From NCBI GenBank assembly GCA_020636375.1, contig JACJXZ010000010.1, positions 1 through 64,000 of the forward strand: a stretch of DNA of 64,000 nt, written 5' to 3'. The notes beneath the pieces are model-generated. The model had not been told where the DNA came from. It searched no databases and was given only the letters and a program-made list of their open reading frames with translations. Every line of letters starts with the position of its first letter. Position 1 is the first letter of the stretch. Below are positions 35,754 through 44,470 of the stretch, one piece after another. A program made the translations under genes and the position numbers. The DNA comes from Lewinellaceae bacterium (GTDB taxonomy: Bacteria > Bacteroidota > Bacteroidia > Chitinophagales > Saprospiraceae).

Positions 35754-35786
35754 CGATCGCCAGCCCATGCACCCGGCTGGCGATCG
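35754..35786 (+). promoter_or_regulatory. Perfect 12-bp stem-loop before the M28 peptidase gene
   Basis: CGATCGCCAGCC (35754-35765) pairs exactly with GGCTGGCGATCG (35775-35786) around a nine-base loop. It lies 90 bases after rpiB and 29 before the M28 start. No T-tract follows, so it may be a weak terminator of the rpiB transcript, an mRNA-stability element or an operator. Confidence 0.6.
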
Positions 35787-35814
35787 TCATTTCATCCGTA
35801 ACCGACCGATCATT

Positions 35815-37404
35815 ATGAAACAATTAGCAACCGTCCTGCTGCTGGCCTTCTGCCTGCCGGCATACAGCCAGTACCAGCCTGCCCCGGAACAAGCGGCGGC
35901 CGTTCCCCGCGTATTCGGAGAGATGATCACCGGCGAGGGCTTGCGGGAACACCTCTCCATTATAGCTTCCGATGAATTTGAGGGCAGAGAAACCGGCCAG
36001 CCCGGCCAGAAAATGGCCGCCGAATACATCGCCCGGGTATTTGCAGGATACGGCTTGCCGGCGGTGGTGGGCGACACCTCCTACTTTCAGCGCATAGCGT
36101 TTACCGCCGAAAGCTGGAACCGCATCGCTCTGGCGGTAAACGGAGAAAGCTACCGGCATCTTTGGGATTACTACGCCTACCCCTCTGCCAACGCCAGCCT
36201 TCCGGAATCCAGCTTCGGGGAAGTCCTGTTCCTCGGCTACGGCATCGAATCGGAACGTTATGACGACTATAAGGGCGTAGACGTGCGCGGGAAGGCCATC
36301 CTCATCTACGGCGGAGAGCCGGTTGACGGCGCCGGCACGTCGCAGGTGACCGGCACAAAGGAGACCTCGGACTGGGCGTCGGACTGGCGCAAAAAGCTGC
36401 GCCTGGCCCGGCAGAAAGGCGCCAGCCTGGTTTTGATCATCGACAGTGATTTCAAGAAGAATGTGGCCGAGGCCCGGCGGGCCATCTTCAGCACCGGCCT
36501 GCAGTATGGCGAAGGAGAGAAGCCGGAGCAGCATTACGCCAACAATTTCTTCATCACTGCCAAAATTGCCAGGGAAATCCTGGGCGGTGATTATAAAAAA
36601 GTGATCCGCGCCCGGAAAAATATGCAGAAAAAGGGAAAGTCAAAACCGGTGGCCCTGAAGTGTAAACTCACGGTACAGCAGGATAAATTCAAACGGCAGA
36701 TATTGGGCGAGAATGTGCTGGGGTATGTTGAAGGAACCGATGAGGAACTGAAGGAAGAACTGCTCGTGATCACTGCCCATTACGACCACCTGGGCCGCCG
36801 GGGTTCTTCCATCTACAACGGCGCCGATGACAACGGGTCGGGCACCTCCACGGTCCTGGAAGTGGCCGAGGCTCTGGCGGAGGCCAAAAAGCAGGGCCTC
36901 GGCCCGCGGCGCAGCGTACTGCTGATGCTGGTGTCGGGAGAGGAAAAAGGACTGCTGGGGTCGCAGTACTACGTAGACCACCCGTTATTCCCTCTGGAAA
37001 ACTGCGTCGCCAATATCAATGTCGACATGGTGGGGCGGGTAGACGAAAAACACAAGAACAACCCCGAATACATCTACGTCATCGGCTCGGACCGGATGAG
37101 CACCGAGCTGCATCAGATCAATGAGCAGGCCAACGCCACGTATACCAAACTGGAGCTGGATTACACCTACAACGCCGAGGACGACCCCAACCGCTACTAC
37201 TACCGGTCCGACCACTACAATTTCGCCGAGCGCGGCATCCCCGCCATCTTTTTTTTCAACGGCACCCATCCCGATTATCACCGCACCTCCGACACCGTCG
37301 ATAAAATTCAGTTCGGCAAGATGGCCAAGATCGGGCAACTGGTGTTTTACACGGCCTGGGAACTGGCCAACCGCGAGCAGCGCATTAAAGTGGATGTGAA
37401 GTGA
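35815..37404 (+). CDS. Secreted M28 family metallopeptidase
   Basis: A 529-residue exported peptidase with a signal peptide (MKQLATVLLLAFCLPAYSQ). Residues about 50-310 include a PA-domain-like insert (EVLFLGYGIESERYDDYKG, GKAILIYGGEP). The zinc core has TAHYDHLG (His, Asp), YNGADDNGSGTS (bridging Asp), VSGEEKGLLGSQY (catalytic Glu pair), NVDMVGR (Asp) and a final GTHPDYHRTSDT (His). It would be an aminopeptidase in the periplasm or outside. The ATG at 35815 gives the signal peptide; the preceding frame crosses the stem-loop. Confidence 0.92.
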   Translation: MKQLATVLLLAFCLPAYSQYQPAPEQAAAVPRVFGEMITGEGLREHLSIIASDEFEGRETGQPGQKMAAEYIARVFAGYGLPAVVGDTSYFQRIAFTAESWNRIALAVNGESYRHLWDYYAYPSANASLPESSFGEVLFLGYGIESERYDDYKGVDVRGKAILIYGGEPVDGAGTSQVTGTKETSDWASDWRKKLRLARQKGASLVLIIDSDFKKNVAEARRAIFSTGLQYGEGEKPEQHYANNFFITAKIAREILGGDYKKVIRARKNMQKKGKSKPVALKCKLTVQQDKFKRQILGENVLGYVEGTDEELKEELLVITAHYDHLGRRGSSIYNGADDNGSGTSTVLEVAEALAEAKKQGLGPRRSVLLMLVSGEEKGLLGSQYYVDHPLFPLENCVANINVDMVGRVDEKHKNNPEYIYVIGSDRMSTELHQINEQANATYTKLELDYTYNAEDDPNRYYYRSDHYNFAERGIPAIFFFNGTHPDYHRTSDTVDKIQFGKMAKIGQLVFYTAWELANREQRIKVDVK

Positions 37405-37579
37405 GTGTTTTGGGTGGCTTTTAACACACCGGCCGCAATAGCCGAATACCCTGTCATATTCCCTGCTCGTTTGCCGGCAGGTTCCGGTTATGTGCAAAAT
37501 AATGGCCAATTTGCTCCATTCTTGCTGAAAAACAGCTACATTCAAGGATGTACAGCTTTTCAGGGTTAAAAACAAAACG

Positions 37580-38926
37580 ATGAAACGCAGAAGATTCCTC
37601 CGTCAGGCATCCACTGCTGCCGCCGGCATGGGGCTGGCCGGCATGTTGCCCGTCGACCTCATTGCCGCCAACCGAAAGAAGATTTCCCCTAATGAAAAAC
37701 TGGGTGTGGCCGTCATCGGCTGCAAAGGCATGGGCTGGACCAATATGAAGCGCCACTTTATGGTGGATGGCGTAGAATGTGTGGCCCTGTGCGATGTAGA
37801 CCGGGGGGTAATGGAAGAGCGAACTGCCGAGGCCAAAAAGATACAGGGATACGCTCCCCGTAATTACGGCGACTACCGGAAGCTGCTGGAAAATAAGGAC
37901 GTCGACGCCGTCATCATCGGCACGCCCGACCACTGGCACTGCCTGATGATGGTCGACGCCGTGCAGGCCGGCAAGCACGTTTATGTCGAAAAGCCCATTG
38001 CCAACTCCATCAAAGAGTGCCGCATCATGATGGCGGCGGGCAGGAAGTCCGGCAAGGTGGTGCAAGTGGGCCAGTGGCAGCGCAGTGGAGGCCATTATGA
38101 AGATGCTATCGCCTACGTGCGCTCCGGCAAGCTGGGCAAAATCCGCCTGGTGAAAACATGGGCCTACCAGGGCTGGATGAAGCCCGTGCCCGTCCTGCCC
38201 GACAGCGCCCCACCCGAAGGCGTGGACTACGCCATGTGGCTGGGGCCGGCGCCCAAACGCCCGTTCAACCCCAACCGCTTCCATTTCAACTTCCGCTGGT
38301 TCTGGGATTACGCCGGCGGCCTGATGACCGACTGGGGCGTACATGAGATCGACATCGCCCTGTACGCCATGCAGGCCAAAGCTCCCAAATCAGTCATGGC
38401 ATCCGGCGGAAAGCTGGCTTATCCGGACGACGCCTCCGAGACGCCCGACACCCTGCAGGCTATCTTTGAATACGAAGATTTCACCATGCTGTGGGAGCAC
38501 GCCATAGGCATCGACAACGGCAACTACGGCCGGACGGAAGGCATCGCCTTTATCGGCAACCATGCTACCCTGGTGGTCAACCGGCAGGGATGGGAGGTCA
38601 TTCCCGAAACTCAGAATGAAGACGGCATGAAGAAGTATGAAGTGGAGGCCATACCAAGGCAGGATATAGGCAGGGATGCCGACTACGTCAAGGACCACGC
38701 CCAGAACTTCGTGGACGCCATCCGGGCCAACGACCCCGGCATGCTGAAGTGCGGTATCGAAACCGGCGGCATCGCTGCCATCAACGCCCAGATGGGCAAC
38801 ATCGCCTACAAAACCGGCCGGAAAATCCACTGGGATGACCGCATGGGCTTGTTTAAAGACGACAAAGAAGCCAGTGCGCTTATTGCCACAGAGTACCACA
38901 ACGGCTGGGCACTGCCGAAGCTGTAG
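37580..38926 (+). CDS. Gfo/Idh/MocA oxidoreductase with a Tat-type signal
   Basis: A 448-residue NAD(P)-dependent oxidoreductase. It starts MKRRRFLRQASTAAAGMGLAG, a twin-arginine-type export signal. LGVAVIGCKGMGWTNM is the Rossmann motif, VDAVIIGTPDHWHCLMMVDAVQAGKHVYVEKPIA (split: TPDHWH and VEKPIA) holds the family Lys of EKP, and DWGVHEIDIALYAM contains the C-terminal catalytic His region. Enzymes of this exported subgroup work on sugars in the periplasm with tightly bound cofactor, for example on amino-sugars or polyols; the substrate here is not evident. It converges with pckA. Confidence 0.9.
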   Translation: MKRRRFLRQASTAAAGMGLAGMLPVDLIAANRKKISPNEKLGVAVIGCKGMGWTNMKRHFMVDGVECVALCDVDRGVMEERTAEAKKIQGYAPRNYGDYRKLLENKDVDAVIIGTPDHWHCLMMVDAVQAGKHVYVEKPIANSIKECRIMMAAGRKSGKVVQVGQWQRSGGHYEDAIAYVRSGKLGKIRLVKTWAYQGWMKPVPVLPDSAPPEGVDYAMWLGPAPKRPFNPNRFHFNFRWFWDYAGGLMTDWGVHEIDIALYAMQAKAPKSVMASGGKLAYPDDASETPDTLQAIFEYEDFTMLWEHAIGIDNGNYGRTEGIAFIGNHATLVVNRQGWEVIPETQNEDGMKKYEVEAIPRQDIGRDADYVKDHAQNFVDAIRANDPGMLKCGIETGGIAAINAQMGNIAYKTGRKIHWDDRMGLFKDDKEASALIATEYHNGWALPKL

Positions 38927-38932
38927 TTTTTG

Positions 38933-38983
38933 GCGAGGCATTTTTGGACGCCAGGCAGGGAGCTGATGCCAAAAATGCCTCGC
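38933..38983. terminator. Bidirectional terminator between the Gfo/Idh gene and pckA
   Basis: Perfect 15-bp inverted repeat GCGAGGCATTTTTGG (38933-38947) and CCAAAAATGCCTCGC (38969-38983), with 21 bases between. It sits in the 65-base gap of two convergent genes, 7 bases after one stop and 8 bases before the other. The AT-rich inner part gives T-runs on both strands. Confidence 0.75.
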
Positions 38984-38991
38984 AGGCTTTG

Positions 38992-40572
38992 CTACGCCTT
39001 CGGCCCAGCCGCCACAATATCGGAATGAACCCCTGCTTCGTACTTCTCGAAGTTTTTCCGGAACAGGCCAACCAGTTTGGCTATCGTCTTGTCGTAAGCC
39101 GCCTGGTCTTTCCAGGTATTCCGGGGGATCAGCAATTCTGCCGGCACGCCGGGGCAACTGGTGGGCACCTGCAAGCCGAAGTGAGGCTCGGTGACAGTCT
39201 CGGCCTTCTCGAAGTCGCCGCTGTGAATGGCGTCGATGATGGCGCGGGTGTACTTTAGTTTGATCCGCCCCCCCACGCCAAAGGGGCCGCCGGTCCATCC
39301 GGTATTGACCAGCCAGGCCTTGGCCTTGTGCTGCCGGATTTTCTCTGCCAGCAGTTCCGCATATTTATTGGGGTGCCACATCATGAAGGCGGCGCCGAAG
39401 CAGGCGGAGAACGTTGCTTCCGGCTCGGTGACGCCCATTTCCGTACCGGCTACCTTTGCCGTATAGCCGGCAATAAAGTGGTAGCTGGCCTGTTCGGGCG
39501 TAAGTTTGCTCACCGGAGGCAGGACGCCGAAGGCATCGCAGGTCAGGAAAATGATATGGCTGGGGTGGCCGGCAATACAGGGCATCTGAATGTTATTGAT
39601 GTACTCTATGGGGTAGGAAACCCGGGTATTCTGCGTGATGGAAGTGTCATTGTAATCGACCTCCCGCGTTTCTTTGTCGTAAACTACGTTTTCCAGCACG
39701 GTGCCGAACCGGATGGCATTGAAGATATCCGGTTCACTCTCGGCGCTCAGCCCGATTGCTTTGGCGTAGCATCCGCCCTCGATGTTGAACACGCCGGTAT
39801 CCGTCCAGCAGTGTTCATCATCGCCGATGAGTTTCCTTTTAGGGTCGGCGCTGAGGGTTGTCTTGCCGGTGCCCGACAGGCCGAACAATACTGAGACATC
39901 GCCATTATCCCCCACGTTGGCGGAGCAGTGCATGGGCATGACGTTCTCCAGAGGCATCAGGTAATTCATGATAGAGAAGATGCCTTTCTTCATTTCGCCG
40001 GCATACTCCGTGCCCAGGATGACGACCTCTTTGCGCTCCAGGTCCAGGTCGACGCTGGTCCGGGAAGTCATCTGAGAAGTATAGCGGTTGGCCGGAAAGC
40101 TTCCTCCGTTGAAGATCACGTAGTCCGGCTCCCCGAAATCGGCCAGTTCCTCTTCGGTGGGCATGATGAGCATGTTCTGCATGAACAGGGCATGATAGGC
40201 TCGGGTGCAGATGATCCGGCATTTGAGACGGTAGTTGGGGTCCCAGCCGGCGAAGGCATCGACCACGAAGACCTGGTCGCGGGTATTGAGATAATCCAGG
40301 GCGCGTTCGCGGTTGATCATGAAGGTCTGCTTGTCCAGCTGTATGTTGACCGGCCCCCAGTCAATATGGTTCTCTGAAGGGGCGGATTTCACGATTCGCT
40401 TATCCTTGGGGCTGCGGCCGGTTTTTACGCCGGAGTAGACCAGCAAGGCGCCGACATCGGAAATGGCGGTTCCTTTTTCGCTTCGGAGAGCGATTTCGTA
40501 AAGCTCCGGCACGCTGCTGTTGCGGTGAATTTCTTTGACGTAAATCTGGTATTGTTCGAGATTAAAAGACAC
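38992..40572 (-). CDS. pckA: Phosphoenolpyruvate carboxykinase (ATP)
   Basis: A 526-residue enzyme converting oxaloacetate and ATP to phosphoenolpyruvate, ADP and CO2, the entry to gluconeogenesis. YSGVKTGRSPKDKRIV lies near residue 50, the kinase-1a P-loop GLSGTGKTTLSADP near 245, then the metal segment GDDEHCWTDTGVFNIEGGCYAK; TRVSYPIEYI and the C-terminal block GGRIKLKYTRAII agree. I start at a GTG codon (40570-40572), because the open frame upstream to 40674 runs through the promoter-like site and is not conserved; the length then fits the family. Confidence 0.95.
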   Translation of the reverse strand: MSFNLEQYQIYVKEIHRNSSVPELYEIALRSEKGTAISDVGALLVYSGVKTGRSPKDKRIVKSAPSENHIDWGPVNIQLDKQTFMINRERALDYLNTRDQVFVVDAFAGWDPNYRLKCRIICTRAYHALFMQNMLIMPTEEELADFGEPDYVIFNGGSFPANRYTSQMTSRTSVDLDLERKEVVILGTEYAGEMKKGIFSIMNYLMPLENVMPMHCSANVGDNGDVSVLFGLSGTGKTTLSADPKRKLIGDDEHCWTDTGVFNIEGGCYAKAIGLSAESEPDIFNAIRFGTVLENVVYDKETREVDYNDTSITQNTRVSYPIEYINNIQMPCIAGHPSHIIFLTCDAFGVLPPVSKLTPEQASYHFIAGYTAKVAGTEMGVTEPEATFSACFGAAFMMWHPNKYAELLAEKIRQHKAKAWLVNTGWTGGPFGVGGRIKLKYTRAIIDAIHSGDFEKAETVTEPHFGLQVPTSCPGVPAELLIPRNTWKDQAAYDKTIAKLVGLFRKNFEKYEAGVHSDIVAAGPKA

Positions 40573-40626
40573 GGTGCAAATTTTTAGGTGGTTACTGAAA
40601 AAATCAACCCGGTTGCGGGGTTGCGC

Positions 40627-40659
40627 CAAAAATAAACCACTCTGCTTAAATCGACCCAA
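40627..40659 (-). promoter_or_regulatory. Candidate promoter of pckA
   Basis: On the minus strand TATTTTTG (40634-40627) fits TAnnTTTG and TTG (40659-40657) lies 22 bases further upstream as a -33 element. It sits about 55 bases before the GTG start and supports that start over the longer frame. Confidence 0.5.
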
Positions 40660-40784
40660 TGAAAAGGGTTGCATTATTGTTAAAAAAAGGAGTAATGCCT
40701 GCCGGCGGTAAAGGAAAACTTCTTTATTTTAGAGAAGCATCTTCCGTTGCCTTCAGCAATTTTCTTCCATAAAATCATCCGATT

Positions 40785-41090
40785 ATGCTTAATTTAGCCA
40801 TTCCCCTCCCCAATATTCCTGGCAAGCAGGATATCGAGATCGAAATGACGATGAACGGCAAACGCCAAAAATTTCACTACCGGGTGGAAGTATACCGTTG
40901 GGCAGACTGCCGAATGGAAACGGACAACCGGGTGGATTGCGTGCGCGGCCTGGTTCGCGAATACGATGACGAGTGGGTCGTCTACCATATTGGGATGCCG
41001 ACCGATGAATACGTCCCGCTTACCTTTATCCGGAAAGAAGACTGGGCGATGCAGCACCAGTGGCTGTGGGCGGGGAAACAGAAAAAATGA
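40785..41090 (+). CDS. Small conserved-looking hypothetical protein
   Basis: A 101-residue protein with a beta-rich pattern (QDIEIEMTMNGKRQKFHYRVEV) and an unusual number of Trp and charged residues. VRGLVREYDDEWVVYHIG and FIRKEDWAMQHQWLW end the protein. I know no family name. The stop overlaps the ATG of the following phosphatase gene by four bases, so translation is coupled. It is cytoplasmic judging from the lack of a signal peptide. Confidence 0.7.
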   Translation: MLNLAIPLPNIPGKQDIEIEMTMNGKRQKFHYRVEVYRWADCRMETDNRVDCVRGLVREYDDEWVVYHIGMPTDEYVPLTFIRKEDWAMQHQWLWAGKQKK

Positions 41091-42196
41091 ACATGAAAAT
41101 TGCTTCTGTCCTGGCCAGGCTGGGCCTCATTGTGCTGGGGTTCCCTTTGTTGCTGAAAGCGCAGAACCCTGCTTTCGATAGCCAGCCTTCTTTCAAAGAC
41201 GGGCCCTACATTTTTTATGAAGGAGAAACGGTCATTGCCCGGTGGATCACCGAAGAAGGGCTGAAAGAGGATACGCTGGATGCCGGCCGGCCGTTGATGG
41301 CCGGTCCCGGATTTCCTGCCGCCTTCGACCCATCCTGCATCCAGTTGGGCGCTACCTTTGCCCCTGATCCGAAAACGGCCTTCCGGAAAGTGGAACGCAT
41401 TGCCGCCGTCAGCGATATCCATGGGCAATACGATCTTATGATCGCCCTGCTGAAGGCACACGGCATCATTGACAAGGAAAATAACTGGGCTTTCGGCAGG
41501 GGGCATCTGGTTGTCCTGGGAGATATTTTTGACCGGGGGGATGAGGTGACCGGACTACTCTGGTTCGTGTACAAGCTGGAACAGCAGGCGGAAAAGGCCG
41601 GTGGGAAGGTGCATTATCTGCTGGGCAACCACGAGGTCATGGCCCTGAAGGGCGACCTGCGGTACATCCACAAAAAGTACCGCTACACGATGGCCCGGAT
41701 GGGAATGTCCTATGATCAGCTGTTTGGCAAGGATACTTTCCTGGGGCGGTGGCTGCGCTCCCGGCCGGTGGCTATCTCTATCAACAGGACGGCCTTTGTG
41801 CATGCTGGCCTCTCCCGCCAACTGCTGGAAATGGGGCTGACCTTCGGCGCTATGAACGATCTCTTCCGGGAGCAAATCCTCGACCAGCCCGAGGACAGCA
41901 TCCTGGCAGACCCCTATCTGGCCTATCTTTATTCGGAAGACGGCCCTATCTGGTACCGGGGCTATTTTGAGGATGATTTCACCAGGGGGCAGGCTCAATG
42001 GATACTGAACGCAATAAATATGAAGCACCTCGTTGTAGGGCATACTTCTTTTTCCGAAATTGTAAGCTTATTCCGCAACCGGATCATCGGGATAGACTCC
42101 AGCATTAAACTGGGCAAGCAGGGAGAAATCCTGCTCATCGAGAACAATAAGTTTTATAGGGGTACTTTAAATGGGAAACGGACAAGATTGAACTGA
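41087..42196 (+). CDS. Secreted Shewanella-like (Shelph) metallophosphatase
   Basis: A 369-residue calcineurin-type phosphatase with a signal peptide (MNMKIASVLARLGLIVLGFPLLLKAQ). Metal motifs are VSDIHGQYD (D-x-H), VVLGDIFDRGDEV (GDxxDRG) and LLGNHEVMALKGD (GNHE), followed by FVHAGLS and VVGHTSF with the later His ligands. The short spacing and the GDLRYIHKKY stretch are like Shewanella-like protein phosphatases, which are PPP-type phosphatases found in bacteria and plants. The ATG (41087) overlaps the previous stop (ATGA); a Met two codons on is an alternative. Periplasmic location expected. Confidence 0.88.
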   Translation: MNMKIASVLARLGLIVLGFPLLLKAQNPAFDSQPSFKDGPYIFYEGETVIARWITEEGLKEDTLDAGRPLMAGPGFPAAFDPSCIQLGATFAPDPKTAFRKVERIAAVSDIHGQYDLMIALLKAHGIIDKENNWAFGRGHLVVLGDIFDRGDEVTGLLWFVYKLEQQAEKAGGKVHYLLGNHEVMALKGDLRYIHKKYRYTMARMGMSYDQLFGKDTFLGRWLRSRPVAISINRTAFVHAGLSRQLLEMGLTFGAMNDLFREQILDQPEDSILADPYLAYLYSEDGPIWYRGYFEDDFTRGQAQWILNAINMKHLVVGHTSFSEIVSLFRNRIIGIDSSIKLGKQGEILLIENNKFYRGTLNGKRTRLN

Positions 42197-42218
42197 TTTT
42201 TGTATCTAAACCCTGGTC

Positions 42219-43280
42219 ATGAGAAAAGTATTTTTCCTTTCAGCGGCTATGCTCAGCATGCCTGGCATTACCTCGTCGCAAACTCCCGATGCATCAAAAG
42301 GAGACCCGCCCCAGCCCACCCTTTTTGAATATTTTTATCGCCAGAATGGCTACATACCCGTCCTCATTCTGGAAACCGACTGGAACCGGTTGATCGATGA
42401 AAAGCTCCAGGAAGAATACCAGCCGGGCGTTTTGTCCTTTTCCGGGCCGGATGGAGAAACCGTCGCCCTGCAGGTTTCGCTCCGGGCGAGAGGCAACGCC
42501 CGGAAACAGGTTTGCTTTTTCCCCCCGGTCAAGATCAAGGGCGACAAGAAGCAGCTCGCCGGGCTGGGCATAGCCCCCGGAAAGAAGCTGAAGCTGGTGC
42601 TGCCCTGCGGCAACGGCAAAGCCGATGCTGAGTGTTTACTGAAGGAAGCCCTGGCTTACCAGCTCTACGAAGTGGCTTATCCGGTTCACCACCGGACGAA
42701 AGTCATCCAACTGGAGGGATGGGAGGCTGGCGACAAAAAATATTCCTTTCATGCCTTCTTCGTCGAAGATGATAAAGAATTTGCCGAACGGGTCAACGGG
42801 AAACGGATCAAAGAGGAAAAAATAAGAACCATCGACCTGGAGCGCGACGCCTACGTGAAAATGAGCTTCTTCCAGTACATGATCGGCAACACCGATTGGT
42901 CGGAACCCAACAGCCACAACCTTCAGATCCTGGAACTGCCCGGCCACGAAAAGCTGGTCCCCATCCCCTATGATTTTGACTATGCCGGCTTTGTGGATAC
43001 GGACTATGCCAAGCCCCGGTCCAGCCTTCCCATCAAAGATGTCGAAGAGCGTCTTTTCCTGGGAAAATACGTGAATGAAGACGAAGCCCTCGCCTGTGCG
43101 CAATACTATCTCTCCAGAAAGGAACAGTTCCTGCAGGTATGCCGGGATTTCGACTTGCTGAGGGATAAGTCGAGCCGGTCCATACAAGATTTCATGACCG
43201 ATTTTTTCGACATGCTGGGAGACGAGGAGAAGGTGCTCCAGGCTTTTGTTACCAGGCCCACCAGAAGAAAGCAGGACTGA
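42219..43280 (+). CDS. CotH-like secreted protein, paralogue 1
   Basis: A 353-residue protein with a signal peptide (MRKVFFLSAAMLSMPGITSSQ). It shows features of CotH-type atypical kinases: LQVSLRARGNARKQVCFFPPVKIK (RGN segment), FFQYMIGNTDWSEPNSHNL (catalytic Asp/Asn loop) and LVPIPYDFDYAGF (metal-binding DFD). It has about half the residues of its next neighbour in common by eye. CotH proteins phosphorylate secreted proteins; whether this divergent group is active is unknown. First of three tandem paralogues, 22 bases after the phosphatase stop. Confidence 0.7.
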   Translation: MRKVFFLSAAMLSMPGITSSQTPDASKGDPPQPTLFEYFYRQNGYIPVLILETDWNRLIDEKLQEEYQPGVLSFSGPDGETVALQVSLRARGNARKQVCFFPPVKIKGDKKQLAGLGIAPGKKLKLVLPCGNGKADAECLLKEALAYQLYEVAYPVHHRTKVIQLEGWEAGDKKYSFHAFFVEDDKEFAERVNGKRIKEEKIRTIDLERDAYVKMSFFQYMIGNTDWSEPNSHNLQILELPGHEKLVPIPYDFDYAGFVDTDYAKPRSSLPIKDVEERLFLGKYVNEDEALACAQYYLSRKEQFLQVCRDFDLLRDKSSRSIQDFMTDFFDMLGDEEKVLQAFVTRPTRRKQD

Positions 43281-43329
43281 TAACCACAGGGGAAGAGCCC
43301 AACGGTGCGGCTGCCACAACGCAATAACT

Positions 43330-44379
43330 ATGAGATATTATGCCCTATTCTTCATTTTTGTATCGATAGCCGCCCTGGCACCGCCGCTGGCTTCCCAGGG
43401 CAGCGAACAGGCAACTGCCGGGGAAAAACCGCTTTCCTTGTTCGAATTCTTGTGCGGACAGGGCGACTCTATCCCCGTGATTCAACTGGACACGGACTGG
43501 GGCCAGCTGGTCCGGAATAAGATGAAAGAAGAGTATCAGCCCGGCGTTTTACGCTTTCGCCACAAGGACGGGAGCCTGGCCACGCTGGATGTGAAAGTCC
43601 GTGCCAGAGGCAACATCCGGAAACAGGTCTGCCACTATCCTCCGATCAAGATCAAGGCGAAAAAGAGCCAGCTAAAAGCTCTGGGCTTCCAGCCTGCCAA
43701 CGACCTCAAGATGGTTCTCCCTTGTTCAAACGGGCGCCTTTTTTACGATTGCGTGGTTCGGGAAGCTTTGATCTACCATCTTTACGAGGTCGTTTACCCT
43801 GTCCATTTCCGGGCGAAACTGGTGAATGTCGAATCCCTGAAGGATGAAAAAGAACGGAGCGCATTTCCCGCCCTTTTCGTCGAAGATGAAGAAGCGTGTG
43901 CAGCCCGGCTGGGTGCCAGGGTCATACAAGATGGAGTCATCCGGCCGTCCTCCCTGGAACGGGAAGCTTACCTGAAGATGTGTTTCTTTCAATATATGAT
44001 TGCCAACACCGACTGGTCGGTACCCAACCGGCACAACCTGGAAACGCTGGCCATTCCGGGCTCTGACCGTTTGGTTCCCGTGCCGTATGATTTTGACTAT
44101 GCCGGTTTTACCGGCACGAATTACGCCGTGCCGTATCATGCCCTCCCGATTGAGAATGTCAATCAGCGGTTTTTTCTCGGGAACAAGGTGACGGAAGCGG
44201 AAGCGCTCGAAACAGCAAAGTTTTTCCTGGACAGGAAAGAGGAGTTGCTGCGGCGATGTGCCACCTTCTGGTTGCTGGATGAACGGGAGGCCGTTTCGGC
44301 CCAGAAATATCTAAACACTTTCTTCGACCTGCTGGAGAATGAAAAGAAAGTCGTCCGCACTTTCGCGAATGCCGATTGA
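43330..44379 (+). CDS. CotH-like secreted protein, paralogue 2
   Basis: A 349-residue paralogue of the previous gene: a signal peptide (MRYYALFFIFVSIAALAPPLASQ), then LFEFLCGQGDSIPVIQLDTDW, VKVRARGNIRKQVCHYPPIKIK, FFQYMIANTDWSVPNRHNLE and LVPVPYDFDYAGF, each aligning with its neighbour. I start at 43330 because this Met opens the signal peptide. It lies 49 bases after paralogue 1. A 9-bp GC hairpin follows the stop. Confidence 0.7.
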   Translation: MRYYALFFIFVSIAALAPPLASQGSEQATAGEKPLSLFEFLCGQGDSIPVIQLDTDWGQLVRNKMKEEYQPGVLRFRHKDGSLATLDVKVRARGNIRKQVCHYPPIKIKAKKSQLKALGFQPANDLKMVLPCSNGRLFYDCVVREALIYHLYEVVYPVHFRAKLVNVESLKDEKERSAFPALFVEDEEACAARLGARVIQDGVIRPSSLEREAYLKMCFFQYMIANTDWSVPNRHNLETLAIPGSDRLVPVPYDFDYAGFTGTNYAVPYHALPIENVNQRFFLGNKVTEAEALETAKFFLDRKEELLRRCATFWLLDEREAVSAQKYLNTFFDLLENEKKVVRTFANAD

Positions 44380-44381
44380 CC

Positions 44382-44407
44382 AGAACGGGCCGCCTGCCGC
44401 CCGTTCT
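44382..44407 (+). terminator. GC-rich stem-loop after CotH-like paralogue 2
   Basis: AGAACGGGC (44382-44390) pairs perfectly with GCCCGTTCT (44399-44407) two bases after the stop codon. The T-rich stretch comes only about 12 bases later (GTATTTTTAC), so termination may be partial. Confidence 0.5.
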
Positions 44408-44470
44408 GCTGAAATGCTGTATTTTTACTATATTCTGCGTCGCAACAGATAACTCAAAAACCCGGATGGT

